A stretch of DNA of 64,000 nucleotides from an uncultured Clostridia bacterium. GTDB lineage: Bacteria > Bacillota > Clostridia > Peptostreptococcales > Anaerovoracaceae. The position numbers and the translations under genes are program-made. Below the pieces are notes generated by a model, which saw nothing but the letters and a program-made list of their open reading frames with translations, did not search any database and was not told where the DNA came from. The DNA lies in the NCBI GenBank assembly GCA_938046095.1, contig CALIXS010000014.1, positions 62,001-126,000 of the forward strand, written 5' to 3'. Below are positions 16,175 to 24,511 of this stretch, one piece after another (positions within the stretch are counted from its first letter, which is position 1; each line of letters opens with the position of its first letter).

Positions 16175-16236
16175 TCGAAACAACCAAAGCGTTAAATGAT
16201 ATAACTAAAACGTCAAACGAGATCCGCAGAACAACA

Positions 16237-16274
16237 AAACCCTTGCAGTCATATAGATTGCAGGGTTTTTTTGT
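16237..16274 (+). terminator. Rho-independent terminator of rplM-rpsI
   Basis: AAACCCTTGCA pairs with TGCAGGGTTT (one bulged base) and is followed by an uninterrupted T-tract. Confidence 0.85.
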
Positions 16275-16319
16275 GTTACAATAGCAACAAATATACTCAG
16301 CTTTATATGGAGGGACAAA

Positions 16320-16910
16320 ATGTTATTTGTAAATCAGAACGATTACCCTGATATCCCTTATCCTACGGATATCGATCACCCGGACAGCAGCGATAATGAC
16401 GGAACGATAGAGACGGCAGGCTGCGGGCTTTGTTCGGCGGTTATGATGGTTGACAGGCTCTGTATGAAGGGTCTGAATCTCGAGGAATGCAGGGATATAT
16501 CTGTCGAGTGCGGCGCTAACCGTGAGCCGGGTACCGATATGAAGATCCTCGGGCCTGTCCTCGCCGATAAGTTTCATCTCGCCTATAAGGAGACGAGCAA
16601 TACGGGAGAGCTTATTGAATGGCTTCAGGGAGGCGGTGCCGCGATAATCAATCCGGGCGGTGATCAGGAGGGCTACGTCGGTCTGTTCACGCACAGCGGA
16701 CACTACATATTCGCAGACAGCTTCAGTAACGGCGAATTTATGATTCTCGATCCTTCATGGAGTGAGGAGAAATTTAAGACACCTGAGCGTGCGGGAAGGG
16801 TGCGCGAGGCCGGATGTATCGTTTATGCTACGCCTGAGGCAATCATCAGAGATACGGAAAACAGAAGACCGAGATATCACCTTTTCGCAAGAAAGGACGA
16901 CACGATTTAG
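16320..16910 (+). CDS. C39-like (papain-fold) cysteine peptidase family protein
   Basis: A 196-residue protein of the C39-like family (Peptidase_C39_2 type). It begins with NQNDYPDIPYP, the usual start strand, then the AGCGLCSAVMM motif with the likely nucleophile Cys35, followed by His125/His128 in FTHSGHYIF and Asp144 in ILDPSW; these form a plausible Cys-His-Asp triad. There is no signal peptide or membrane segment, so it should be cytoplasmic. The gene stands alone with its own terminator. The substrate is unknown. Confidence 0.75.
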   Translation: MLFVNQNDYPDIPYPTDIDHPDSSDNDGTIETAGCGLCSAVMMVDRLCMKGLNLEECRDISVECGANREPGTDMKILGPVLADKFHLAYKETSNTGELIEWLQGGGAAIINPGGDQEGYVGLFTHSGHYIFADSFSNGEFMILDPSWSEEKFKTPERAGRVREAGCIVYATPEAIIRDTENRRPRYHLFARKDDTI

Positions 16911-16932
16911 CGCAAAACGAAGCAGTGTCGGC

Positions 16933-16982
16933 AGGAGCAGTCCGAATTCAGCCGTAACGGCGCCGCGGGCTGCTCCTTTTGT
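16933..16982 (+). terminator. Rho-independent terminator after the C39-like gene
   Basis: AGGAGCAG pairs with CTGCTCC, extended inward by CCG/CGG across a loop, followed by TTTTGTCTT. Confidence 0.75.
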
Positions 16983-17099
16983 CTTATCAGCCCGGATACA
17001 CTCAGTCTAGATACACTCTGAAGTTTCGGGTACAGTTGAATGTGTAATGCGGGTTATAGATATAGGAGATGGCTATAACTCAAAATAGAAGTATAGTAT

Positions 17100-17129
17100 T
17101 TGCTGCATATATCGACTATGTGCTATCAT
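17100..17129 (+). promoter_or_regulatory. Possible promoter of metQNI
   Basis: TTGCTG and TATCAT with an 18-base spacer, about 112 bases before metQ. The leader holds a small hairpin (AAGCTTacgcAAGCTT). I saw neither a SAM riboswitch nor a T-box between 16983 and 17241. Confidence 0.4.
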
Positions 17130-17241
17130 ACGTTTATCGCAAAGAACAGAACTTCAGAAGAAAAAAGCTTACGCAAGCTTTACATATCGGCAGATATGCA
17201 CTGACAAAGTTCGGATATGGAAATGTAGGAGGAATTATAGT

Positions 17242-18126
17242 ATGAAGAATAAACTTATTGCGGTATCGCTTGCAGCGATCCTTGCGCTCACGGCTGCAGC
17301 GCTTGGCGGGTGCGGAAGCGGTAAGGATGCCGGTGGAGGAAAGTCCGGAAACAATGTGACGATAGCCGTACCTAACGATGCTACAAATGAGGCGAGGGCG
17401 CTTATGCTTCTCGAAGCCAACGGCTATATAAAGCTCAAAGACGGCGTGAGCATAACGGCGACGGTCAGAGATATAGAAGACTCGAACGGAATAGAATTTG
17501 AAGAGGTCGAGGCTGCGCAGATCCCGAACACTCTCAAGGACGTGGATTTCGGCATTATCAACTCTAACTACGCAATAGACGCCGGCAAAAATCCGGTCAA
17601 AGATTCCCTGATCATCGAGGGCAGTGCGGCCGAGTACGCCAACGTACTTGCGGTAAAAGAGGGCAACGAGAAGACAGACAAGACTAAGGCGCTCGTAGCC
17701 GCTCTCAAAAGCAAGGAGGTCGTCGATTTTATAAACGAAGAATATAACGGAGCTGTTGTCAGCGTCGTAGAAAGCCCGACGGACGGATACGATGCAGACG
17801 TAAACTACGATTCGCTCGCAGGTCAGACGATAAAGGTAGCCGCTTCGCCGGCTCCGCACGCCGAGATCCTTGCCGTTGCAAAGGATATACTTGCAAAGAA
17901 AAATATCACACTTGATATTGTGGAGTTTACGGATTATGTGCAGCCTAATAACGTTGTTGACGGCGGAGAACTCGATGCCAACTACTTCCAGCATCAGCCG
18001 TATCTTGACGACTTCAACAAGCAGAACGGAACAAAAGTCGTTTCAGTCGCAGCGATCCACAACGAGCCGATGGGTCTTTATGCCGGAAAGACGAGTTCGC
18101 TCGATGGGGTCACCAAGCTCAAGTAA
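17242..18126 (+). CDS. metQ: Methionine ABC transporter substrate-binding lipoprotein
   Basis: NlpA/MetQ-family lipoprotein of 294 residues that binds methionine outside the membrane. The signal peptide ends in a lipobox, LGGC, with the lipidated Cys24. The mature part has the family segments 'NDATNEARALMLLEANGYI', 'NTLKDVDFGIINSNYAI', 'ALKSKEVVDFINEEYNGAVV' and a second, tandem-looking part with 'ASPAPHAEIL' and 'ELDANYFQHQPYL'. These belong to MetQ, where the order is normally APHAEIL first; here a MetQ C-terminal-like block precedes the block that is usually N-terminal, an apparent circular permutation (see findings). A taggagg Shine-Dalgarno precedes ATG. metN and metI follow. Confidence 0.9.
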   Translation: MKNKLIAVSLAAILALTAAALGGCGSGKDAGGGKSGNNVTIAVPNDATNEARALMLLEANGYIKLKDGVSITATVRDIEDSNGIEFEEVEAAQIPNTLKDVDFGIINSNYAIDAGKNPVKDSLIIEGSAAEYANVLAVKEGNEKTDKTKALVAALKSKEVVDFINEEYNGAVVSVVESPTDGYDADVNYDSLAGQTIKVAASPAPHAEILAVAKDILAKKNITLDIVEFTDYVQPNNVVDGGELDANYFQHQPYLDDFNKQNGTKVVSVAAIHNEPMGLYAGKTSSLDGVTKLK

Positions 18127-18144
18127 ACGAGAGCGCAGACTGAT

Positions 18145-19176
18145 ATGATAGAGATCCGGAACCTTTCTAAGACCTTTATAGCCCAGGACGGAAAGGTTGA
18201 AGCCCTTAAGGATATCGCCATCAGAATAGATGATGGCGATATCTATGGTATTATCGGTATGAGCGGAGCCGGCAAAAGTACGCTCGTCCGGTGCATCAAC
18301 ATGCTTGAGCGGCCTACAGAGGGAAAAGTAATAATAGACGGGACGGATATGGGGGCGCTTACGCCCAAGCAGTTGCGTGAGGCAAGAAGAGGGATAACAA
18401 TGATTTTCCAGAACTTCAACCTCCTGATGCAGAAAACATGCCTTCAGAACGTGTGTTTCCCGCTTTTGCTGTCCGGGACACGCAAGTATGAAGCTGTAAA
18501 ACGCGCAGCGGAGCTGCTCGAAATCGTCGGGCTTCCTGACAAGGCGAACGCGTATCCCGCCCAGCTTTCCGGCGGACAGCAGCAAAGGGTGGCCATAGCG
18601 AGGGCGCTCGCGACAAATCCTAAAATCCTCATGTGCGATGAGGCGACAAGTGCGCTTGATCCCAAGACGACGAATCAGATACTCGACCTCATCAAGGAAA
18701 TAAATGAAAAAATGGGAATTACCGTCGTCGTCATAACGCATCAGATGTTCGTTGTGGAAAAAATATGCAACAAAGTCTCGATCCTCGATAAAGGGCGCGT
18801 GGCGGAGACAGGTCTCGTCGCCGGAATTTTCGCGGATCCGCAAACAGAGGCGGCAAAGAAGCTCGTATTTCCCGACAGGGGAGAGCAAGGACTTGCGACA
18901 TATAAGCATGGCCGTGAGGTGGTGTCTGTTTCGTTTAACGACGCCGAAGCAACGGACACTCCTTTGATTGCGAAGCTTGCGAGAGAAGAGGGGATAGAGG
19001 CGTCGATACTCTACGCTTCCACAAGATCTGTGGGGAAGAAGGCTTTTGGAAAGATGCTGCTCGGAGTAGACAAGACAGGCAATAACGTTGAAAGGACGCT
19101 CGCTTTTATGAACAGTGTCCGGGGAGTCAGGGCGCAGATAGAAGATGAGGCGACGCTCAGAAGGGCGGTTGAGTAA
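18145..19176 (+). CDS. metN: Methionine ABC transporter ATP-binding protein
   Basis: ATPase of the methionine importer, 343 residues. Walker A GMSGAGKST, signature LSGGQQQR and Walker B ILMCDEATSALD are intact. The last 90 residues form the ACT-like NIL domain that binds methionine and shuts transport when the cell is replete. It sits between metQ and metI; its TAA is immediately followed by the ATG of metI. Confidence 0.95.
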   Translation: MIEIRNLSKTFIAQDGKVEALKDIAIRIDDGDIYGIIGMSGAGKSTLVRCINMLERPTEGKVIIDGTDMGALTPKQLREARRGITMIFQNFNLLMQKTCLQNVCFPLLLSGTRKYEAVKRAAELLEIVGLPDKANAYPAQLSGGQQQRVAIARALATNPKILMCDEATSALDPKTTNQILDLIKEINEKMGITVVVITHQMFVVEKICNKVSILDKGRVAETGLVAGIFADPQTEAAKKLVFPDRGEQGLATYKHGREVVSVSFNDAEATDTPLIAKLAREEGIEASILYASTRSVGKKAFGKMLLGVDKTGNNVERTLAFMNSVRGVRAQIEDEATLRRAVE

Positions 19177-19881
19177 ATGTGGGAAAAAATATTTGATCTG
19201 CAGGCCTTATCCGAGGCTTTCGATATTCTAAAGACGGAGATGCCGATGGCGATGTGGGAAACCGTTTATGTTACGATCGCAGCGACTGCTTTTGCAGTGC
19301 TTATTGGAATGCCTGTGGGGATAATGCTCGTTACCGGCGAAGAAGGCGGCATAAGACCGCTTTCGGGACCTTTGATGAAGATAATAAACGTTGTCATAAA
19401 CCTGTTGAGGTCCGTACCCTTCCTTATCCTTATGATACTCGTTTTTCCGCTGACGAGGCTTCTTATAGGGACTGTCGTGGGGACGGTTGCGTCGATAGTG
19501 CCGCTTGTCATTGCGTCCTTCCCGTTTGTGGCGAGGCTTGTGGAGAGCAGTATGCGTGAGGTCGACAAAAATGTCATAGAGGCTGCGGAAAGTATGGGCT
19601 CAACGCCGATGCAGATAATAATCCACGTTATGATACCGGAGAGTATACCGTCGTTGATATCAGCATTTACGATAGCTATAACTACTATATTGGGATATTC
19701 GGCAATGAGCGGTATAATAGGCGGCGGAGGTCTGGGCAAGATCGCAATCAATTACGGCTATTACAGATATAAATATCTTGTGATGTTCTTTGCGGTCATT
19801 CTTCTCGTCGTAATCGTACAGGTATTCCAGACAGTTGGCACTAAGCTTTCGGTGATTACCGACAAGAGGCTCAGGAAATAG
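19177..19881 (+). CDS. metI: Methionine ABC transporter permease
   Basis: Membrane subunit of the methionine importer, 234 residues with five or six helices. The family's N-terminal 'ETVYVTIAATAFAVLIGMPVG' and the EAA loop (REVDKNVIEAAESMGSTP, about residues 128-145) are present, as is the 'GGGGLGKIAINYGYYRY' segment. It starts directly at the end of metN, so translation is coupled. Confidence 0.95.
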   Translation: MWEKIFDLQALSEAFDILKTEMPMAMWETVYVTIAATAFAVLIGMPVGIMLVTGEEGGIRPLSGPLMKIINVVINLLRSVPFLILMILVFPLTRLLIGTVVGTVASIVPLVIASFPFVARLVESSMREVDKNVIEAAESMGSTPMQIIIHVMIPESIPSLISAFTIAITTILGYSAMSGIIGGGGLGKIAINYGYYRYKYLVMFFAVILLVVIVQVFQTVGTKLSVITDKRLRK

Positions 19882-20005
19882 CATTTGGCAAACTTCATTA
19901 ATTATAAAAAGAAGCCTGACATCGAAAGAGCGGCAACGCGTAGTTTCTTGTGCCATTATTTAACAGAACATGTGCGGTCGGCCGAAAAACGATCTCTTAA
20001 TGGTG

Positions 20006-20821
20006 TCATAGAAAGACTTTTCTCATGATGAAGCCTTTGATAAATTCATAAAGTTCTTCAAGATCCATGGAACCGTTTTTTCCGCCACCGGTAATGACCA
20101 GATTCCTGCCTACGATGATATCGTTAAGGTCGTAAAGCCCGAGTTTTTCAACATGCGCTTGTCTGTAAGAGTCGCTGGACAGCATGCCGGCGTGCTCCCA
20201 ATACAGATTTGATCCGTCACCGCATAATATCGTGAAATCAGGATAACGAGTGACCTTATAGCCGTTCGCATCTTTAAGCGTGAGAGCCTGCTCATAGTGA
20301 TACGGAATATTAAATGCCTCGAGTGCTGTTCCGATATTAGCCTCGCCGAGCGACCGTGTCCGTATACCTCCGGCCGTTTTGTTAATGTTCTCAGGAAGCG
20401 GTTTGTCATATTTTCGATACGGTGCCTTTAACCATATATCGAGCTCAGATTGTCGGAGGTCGGATTCGTATTGCGTCACTGTGCGGTATCCCACAGGAAG
20501 TCGGGCCCTGACAGCATTTTCATTGAAGGGGACGAACCGACCGTTTACCCGTCTGAGAAGACGGAGGTTAGTCTCGATTGCTTTTATCCTTGCGCGAATT
20601 ATTTTTTGGCGCTGTATTTCAAATACTTCTTTTTCATCGATGAGCCGTTGAGAGGTAGAGGTGCGTCGCCCGTTAATATTTATATCCCTGAACTCATAAA
20701 AGCGCCTATTGCCTCTTAAGCATAGTCTGCCGCGCCCGTCGTTGGCGACGCTTCTTTTTAACTCGGAAAGTTCAGTTTCCATAATTTGTTTTTCTAATGC
20801 GAGTCGTGCGTTTATATTCAT
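20006..20821 (-). CDS. Predicted PD-(D/E)XK endonuclease with N-terminal coiled coil
   Basis: A 271-residue protein, probably a nuclease. The first ~110 residues are charged and helical, with a likely coiled coil. The C-terminal half reads GEANIGTALEAFNIPYHYEQ, then TRYPDFTI, then NLYWEHAGM: a Glu, an Asp after a strand, and a Glu-His pair, the layout of a PD-(D/E)XK core with E-H in place of E-x-K. Such proteins occur singly in Bacillota genomes and I know no assigned role. No methyltransferase or defence partner is adjacent. The gene has no Shine-Dalgarno of note and lies next to the repeat-rich region. Confidence 0.6.
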   Translation of the reverse strand: MNINARLALEKQIMETELSELKRSVANDGRGRLCLRGNRRFYEFRDININGRRTSTSQRLIDEKEVFEIQRQKIIRARIKAIETNLRLLRRVNGRFVPFNENAVRARLPVGYRTVTQYESDLRQSELDIWLKAPYRKYDKPLPENINKTAGGIRTRSLGEANIGTALEAFNIPYHYEQALTLKDANGYKVTRYPDFTILCGDGSNLYWEHAGMLSSDSYRQAHVEKLGLYDLNDIIVGRNLVITGGGKNGSMDLEELYEFIKGFIMRKVFL

Positions 20822-20940
20822 AATGACATTTTACAATAATTCCCAAATACGTTAAACGATTTTTTTAATTCCCCTTATACATTTTGCAGAGTTGTGATTT
20901 CATGCAGCTTATGCAAAGTTGATATGCGTTGCCTGTTGAA

Positions 20941-21003
20941 GCGGCGGCCATTTCGCAGTAGACTCGGGTGCTTTGCGGCGGCCATTTCGCAGCAGACTCG
21001 GGT
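20941..21003. repeat. Direct repeat of a 29-base unit
   Basis: Copies at 20941-20969 and 20975-21003 are identical except for one base (T/C). The unit starts GCGGCGGCCATTTCGCAG and ends GACTCGGGT, with a 34-base period. It is more GC-rich than the sequence around it. Confidence 0.8.
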
Positions 21004-21106
21004 AATTCTTCGTATGTTGATTCGCATCAGGAGAACCGCGTGGCTTTCTTGAATGTGATAAACAGCTTCTTTCTATTACGAAAACCACGGAAACGGTTTT
21101 TTTGTT

Positions 21107-21231
21107 GTACGAAACCGAAGAATGCAAGGCTTTTCGTACATATTACGAGCTATAGGGAACAAAAACTGTACGAATTGCACAGTTACAAATAAAAAAATGT
21201 ACGAAGCATTAGATATCTACGATTTTCGTAC
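21107..21231. repeat. Five copies of GTACGAA/TTCGTAC in 125 bases
   Basis: Forward GTACGAA begins at 21107, 21168 and 21199; the reverse TTCGTAC ends at 21139 and 21231. Two pairs form inverted repeats (21107-21139 and 21199-21231), each 33 bases across. The spacing suggests a protein-binding array or two hairpins. Confidence 0.7.
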
Positions 21232-21240
21232 ACGCGAGTC

Positions 21241-21315
21241 ATGAAAGTATCAATTATGAAATTATCAGTCATGAAAGCACAGGGCATGAAAGTATCAATC
21301 ATGACAGTATCGGTA
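21241..21315 (+). repeat. Five tandem 15-base repeats, each starting ATG
   Basis: Units begin at 21241, 21256, 21271, 21286 and 21301 and vary around ATGAAAGTATCAATT. The phase is a multiple of three, so the array could be read as repeated M-K-V-S-I; the open frame runs on to a TGA near 21378 (about 45 codons). No Shine-Dalgarno precedes it. The array ends in TATAAT-like sequence 100 bases before the next gene, and may act as promoter spacer instead. Confidence 0.7.
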
Positions 21316-21417
21316 ATGTATAATATAATTCGGTATAATGACAGTCGTGAGAGAAAAAGCAAGCAGAGTCAAGGGTGAAGAAATGGAAGCGGTGCTTGTG
21401 TAAGGAGTTGATTTTAT

Positions 21418-21966
21418 ATGAATTACCATGTTATCAGGTCACGCAGGCGCACGGTATCAATAGAGGTTACACGTGACGGCCGCGTAACTGTAAGGGCTCC
21501 GCTCCGGATAACGCCGCGGGAGATCGATTTGTTCATCAGGAGCAGGAGCGAGTGGATAAGCAGGAAGCTGCAATGTGCAGCCGAGTTGAATGCCGAAAGG
21601 GAGCCGGCGTTTACCGATGACGAGATAGCCGTGATGACCGCGCAGGCCAAGCGCATAATCCCGGACCTCGTGTCAAATACGGCGAAGACCATGGGGCTCA
21701 CGTACGGAAAGGTGTTTATAAGACATCAGAGGTCGCGATGGGGCTCATGCAGCGCCAAGGGAAATCTGAATTTCAACTGTCTGCTCGTAAGGACGCCTCC
21801 GAAGGTCATGGAGTACGTCGTGATACATGAACTGGCGCATATCAGGCACATGAACCATTCTGAGGCGTTTTGGACAGAAGTGGAAAGGTACTGCCCGGAG
21901 TATAGGCAAAGCAGATCCTGGCTTCGCGGCCGCGAAGGACAAGGATTGATATATCGGCTGGGGTAA
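21418..21966 (+). CDS. YgjP/DUF45-type metal-dependent hydrolase
   Basis: Predicted zinc metallopeptidase of 182 residues (M48-like, YgjP family). The family block RSRWGSCSAKGNLNFN lies at about 106-120, and the zinc motif HELAH is at 137-141, followed by HMNHSEAFW with the extra ligand region. The N-terminal part is a small beta domain. The cellular substrate is unknown in the family. A taaggag Shine-Dalgarno is placed 10 bases before ATG. It is not obviously in an operon. Confidence 0.88.
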   Translation: MNYHVIRSRRRTVSIEVTRDGRVTVRAPLRITPREIDLFIRSRSEWISRKLQCAAELNAEREPAFTDDEIAVMTAQAKRIIPDLVSNTAKTMGLTYGKVFIRHQRSRWGSCSAKGNLNFNCLLVRTPPKVMEYVVIHELAHIRHMNHSEAFWTEVERYCPEYRQSRSWLRGREGQGLIYRLG

Positions 21967-22211
21967 TCGGGAAGGGTGCCGTAGAGAGTGGCACAGTCGA
22001 TAGAAACGCAGTCGATAGGAGCGCCGCCGGGAAGGGCGCAGCCTGCGACGAATTAAGAAGCGGATTGCAGGGATTGCGCCTCATAAGCAAAGGAATCCTC
22101 GCAAGGCAAAGATTTCGAAGATTCCTGAGTTGTTTTGATTATTACGTGGATTGAAGTGCCGTATACCGAACGGCCCGTGCGATGGTGGGGCGCTTGTCAG
22201 CCCCTGCACGA

Positions 22212-23345
22212 TTATTTTTTCTGTGGAGATGCGTAAGGCTGTTTATGAATATATTCTCTCGGCGGGCGTACGGTCAGCCTTGCGATTATATCGTTCTTGA
22301 AGGTGCCGCACAGATCGGCGGCCTCCTGAAGACTCATACCGTCTCCGTCGCCGTCCCCGTATATTATTACCCGGTCACCCTGCTTTACGTCAGGTACGGC
22401 GGTCGCGTCAACCATGCACTGATCCATTCCTATAAGCCCGGCGAACGGACATTTTTTCCCGCGGATGGTGACATAGCCGCGTTCGTACAGCCTGCGGGGA
22501 TAGCCGTCACAGTAGCCGAACGGAAGTGTTGCGATAAGTGAACGACCCGGACCGGGAGCGATCCAGTGATATTCGTAACCCGCACCCTCGCCTGGCTTCA
22601 AAACGTGGACCTGTGTGACTCTTGTCTCAAATCTTATGGACTGCCGCACATCGACAAAAGCGTCTGATTCCCAGCTGTGCATGCCGAAGCAAAGTGAGCC
22701 CGGTCTGACCATATTGGAACGGAATTCCGGGCGGTCGACCGTGGCGACGGAATCGGCAATGTGAATATACCTGAAGTTTATTCCGGAATTACGCATGGCA
22801 TCGCTGAAGTCGCAGAGGCGCCGCCACTGCATATTGTCGTTTTCCGCTCCGGCGAGCGCGAGGTGTGAGAACAGTCCTTCAACCTCGAGTCCCGGCAGAG
22901 CACATATTCTGATTGCCTCGTCGGGGTCACGCATACCGAGACGAACGAGGCCCGTTTCGACCTTGAGATGAACCTTTGCCGCTGTGCCTGCACGAAGCGC
23001 AGACTCGGAGAGAGCAAGAGCCTGTCCGTAGTCGATTACAGTCTGTGTGAACCGGTTTTTTACAACTATATCGGCAAATCGGTCCGGCGTATGGCCGAGA
23101 ATGAAAATCGGACAGTCGGGGTATACATTCCTGAGCTCAATCGCTTCTGAAAGAGTAGCCACTCCAAGATACGTAACACCTGCATCCATAAATGTCTTCG
23201 CGACCTGTACGGCACCGTGACCATAGGCATTCGCCTTTATGACGGCGAGGATCGCGACGTCCGCTCCGATCAGTTCATGTATTGTTTTTATGTTGTGCGA
23301 TATGGCGGACAAGTCAATTTTGATTACGGTATCTCTTATGTCCAT
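22212..23345 (-). CDS. alr: Alanine racemase
   Basis: PLP enzyme that converts L- to D-alanine for peptidoglycan; 377 residues. The PLP-binding lysine is in VIKANAYGHG (about residue 37), and the C-terminal beta domain has 'LIATLPFGYCDGYPR' and 'LIGMDQCMVDAT'. I set the start at 23345: the GGAGGA Shine-Dalgarno at 23352-23357 leaves six bases to this ATG, while the ATG at 23351 would touch it. It is 32 bases downstream of the C26 amidotransferase gene and probably shares its transcript. Confidence 0.94.
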   Translation of the reverse strand: MDIRDTVIKIDLSAISHNIKTIHELIGADVAILAVIKANAYGHGAVQVAKTFMDAGVTYLGVATLSEAIELRNVYPDCPIFILGHTPDRFADIVVKNRFTQTVIDYGQALALSESALRAGTAAKVHLKVETGLVRLGMRDPDEAIRICALPGLEVEGLFSHLALAGAENDNMQWRRLCDFSDAMRNSGINFRYIHIADSVATVDRPEFRSNMVRPGSLCFGMHSWESDAFVDVRQSIRFETRVTQVHVLKPGEGAGYEYHWIAPGPGRSLIATLPFGYCDGYPRRLYERGYVTIRGKKCPFAGLIGMDQCMVDATAVPDVKQGDRVIIYGDGDGDGMSLQEAADLCGTFKNDIIARLTVRPPREYIHKQPYASPQKK

Positions 23346-23377
23346 TATCATTCCTCCATATATTATGCGATATGCTT

Positions 23378-24106
23378 TTATTTGCAGGCGTTTATCAAAG
23401 CGCGGAAAACGGATAGCTGCTCATCGTGATATTTCCTGACACTTGATTTATGAAGAAGTTCAGGGTGCCATTGCACGCCGCAGCAGAACTTCTTTGCCGG
23501 CGCATAGAACGCTTCGATCAGATCCTCATTCTGGGAAAATGCCATAGGCTCAAGGCCTTCGCCGAGTACCTTTACCGCCTGATGATGGAAAGAGTTTATT
23601 TCGAGCTCCGTCATTCCGGAAAGCCATTCGGCGAGCGGCGTACCGGGAATGATGTCGATCTTGTGGCTCGGTATGTAGTTCGGCTCCTTCTGATCGTGGA
23701 GAGTTAAAGTCGGATGCTGGGTCTCAAGATCCTGATAAAGTGAACCTCCGCAGAGCGTATTGATGAGCTGCATGCCGCGGCAGATGCCGAGGATAGGCTT
23801 ATCGTGCGCGATGAGCGCTTTGGCAGCCGCAAATTCGTTTACATCTCGCTTCGGCGCAAGAAGTCCGCAGCGCAGGAGCGGAGTTTCGCCGTAATATGAC
23901 GGATCGACGTCGGGACCTCCTGTTATGACGGCACCGTCGAGTCGTTCTGCTTCTTGTTCTATTACCTCTGAATCGTCAGTGAAAGGCATCATCACGGGGA
24001 TACCTCCGGCCGCGAGAATCCCTTCCATGTAGCCCGGGACCATCCACCAGCTTGAAAGATTGTAATCGTAGAGCGGCGTAACGCCGATCAAAGGTTTTGG
24101 GGACAT
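23378..24106 (-). CDS. Class I glutamine amidotransferase-like hydrolase (peptidase C26)
   Basis: A 242-residue protein of the gamma-glutamyl hydrolase/GGH family (PuuD-like). The nucleophile lies in LGICRGMQL, and the His-Glu pair is in GVQWHPE; TGGPDVDPSYYG forms the typical loop. The family cleaves gamma-glutamyl bonds, for example gamma-glutamyl-GABA. The gene sits just before alr, so a link to amino-acid or wall-precursor turnover is possible. A gaggtaa Shine-Dalgarno precedes ATG. Confidence 0.88.
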   Translation of the reverse strand: MSPKPLIGVTPLYDYNLSSWWMVPGYMEGILAAGGIPVMMPFTDDSEVIEQEAERLDGAVITGGPDVDPSYYGETPLLRCGLLAPKRDVNEFAAAKALIAHDKPILGICRGMQLINTLCGGSLYQDLETQHPTLTLHDQKEPNYIPSHKIDIIPGTPLAEWLSGMTELEINSFHHQAVKVLGEGLEPMAFSQNEDLIEAFYAPAKKFCCGVQWHPELLHKSSVRKYHDEQLSVFRALINACK

Positions 24107-24150
24107 TGATAATTACCTCCTGATTAATAACCGTTGTTGCCGAACGGCCT

Positions 24151-24506
24151 TTACTCATCCCTGAGCATAGCTGAAAGCCGTGCGGCCGATGACAGATCGA
24201 CCGTCTTTACTTTGACGACTCCGAGCCTGACAAGAGAAGAAAGCGAGGCTGAACCGCGGCCGAAAGCGATGAGAAATCGGTCCGGCCGCAGACTATGCTG
24301 ATATCTGCGTTCTCGCGGGGATCCGCAATGCTTCGGATGTCGTCTCCAAAGCGTATCATAACTCTAAGTTCTCCATCCGTCAACGAGTCTCAGAACTTGA
24401 AATCGGCTGTCAGCTCATCTTCAGGAAAGTGTGCGTAATCCGTGTTTTTCATGAACATTTCGGGATTGAGTATTTTGCTCATGTTTTCGGGGACTGAGAT
24501 GAAATA
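24151..24506 (-). pseudogene. Decayed C-terminal fragment, SCP2/Eis-like acetyltransferase
   Basis: On the minus strand a broken reading frame is seen. It begins MSKILNPEMFMKNTDY at 24482 and reaches an in-frame TGA at 24390-24392. After this the same frame continues (DSLTDGELRVMIRFGDDIR) until a frameshift near 24275, and then resumes in the next frame (FGRGSASLSSLVRLGVVKVK) to a stop at 24151. The intact pieces look like the sterol-carrier-type C-terminal domain of Eis-type N-acetyltransferases. The acetyltransferase part is missing; cysE lies where it should be. One stop and one frameshift make it a pseudogene. Confidence 0.5.
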
Positions 24507-24511
24507 TTTTG

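Noticed and set aside
16983..17241. Search for a SAM riboswitch or T-box before metQNI
   Set aside because: Neither the conserved core of the SAM-I riboswitch nor the T-box motif is present.
20941..21315. CRISPR array in the repeat-rich gap
   Set aside because: The repeats are of three unrelated kinds; none has several equal repeats with unique spacers, and no cas genes are present.
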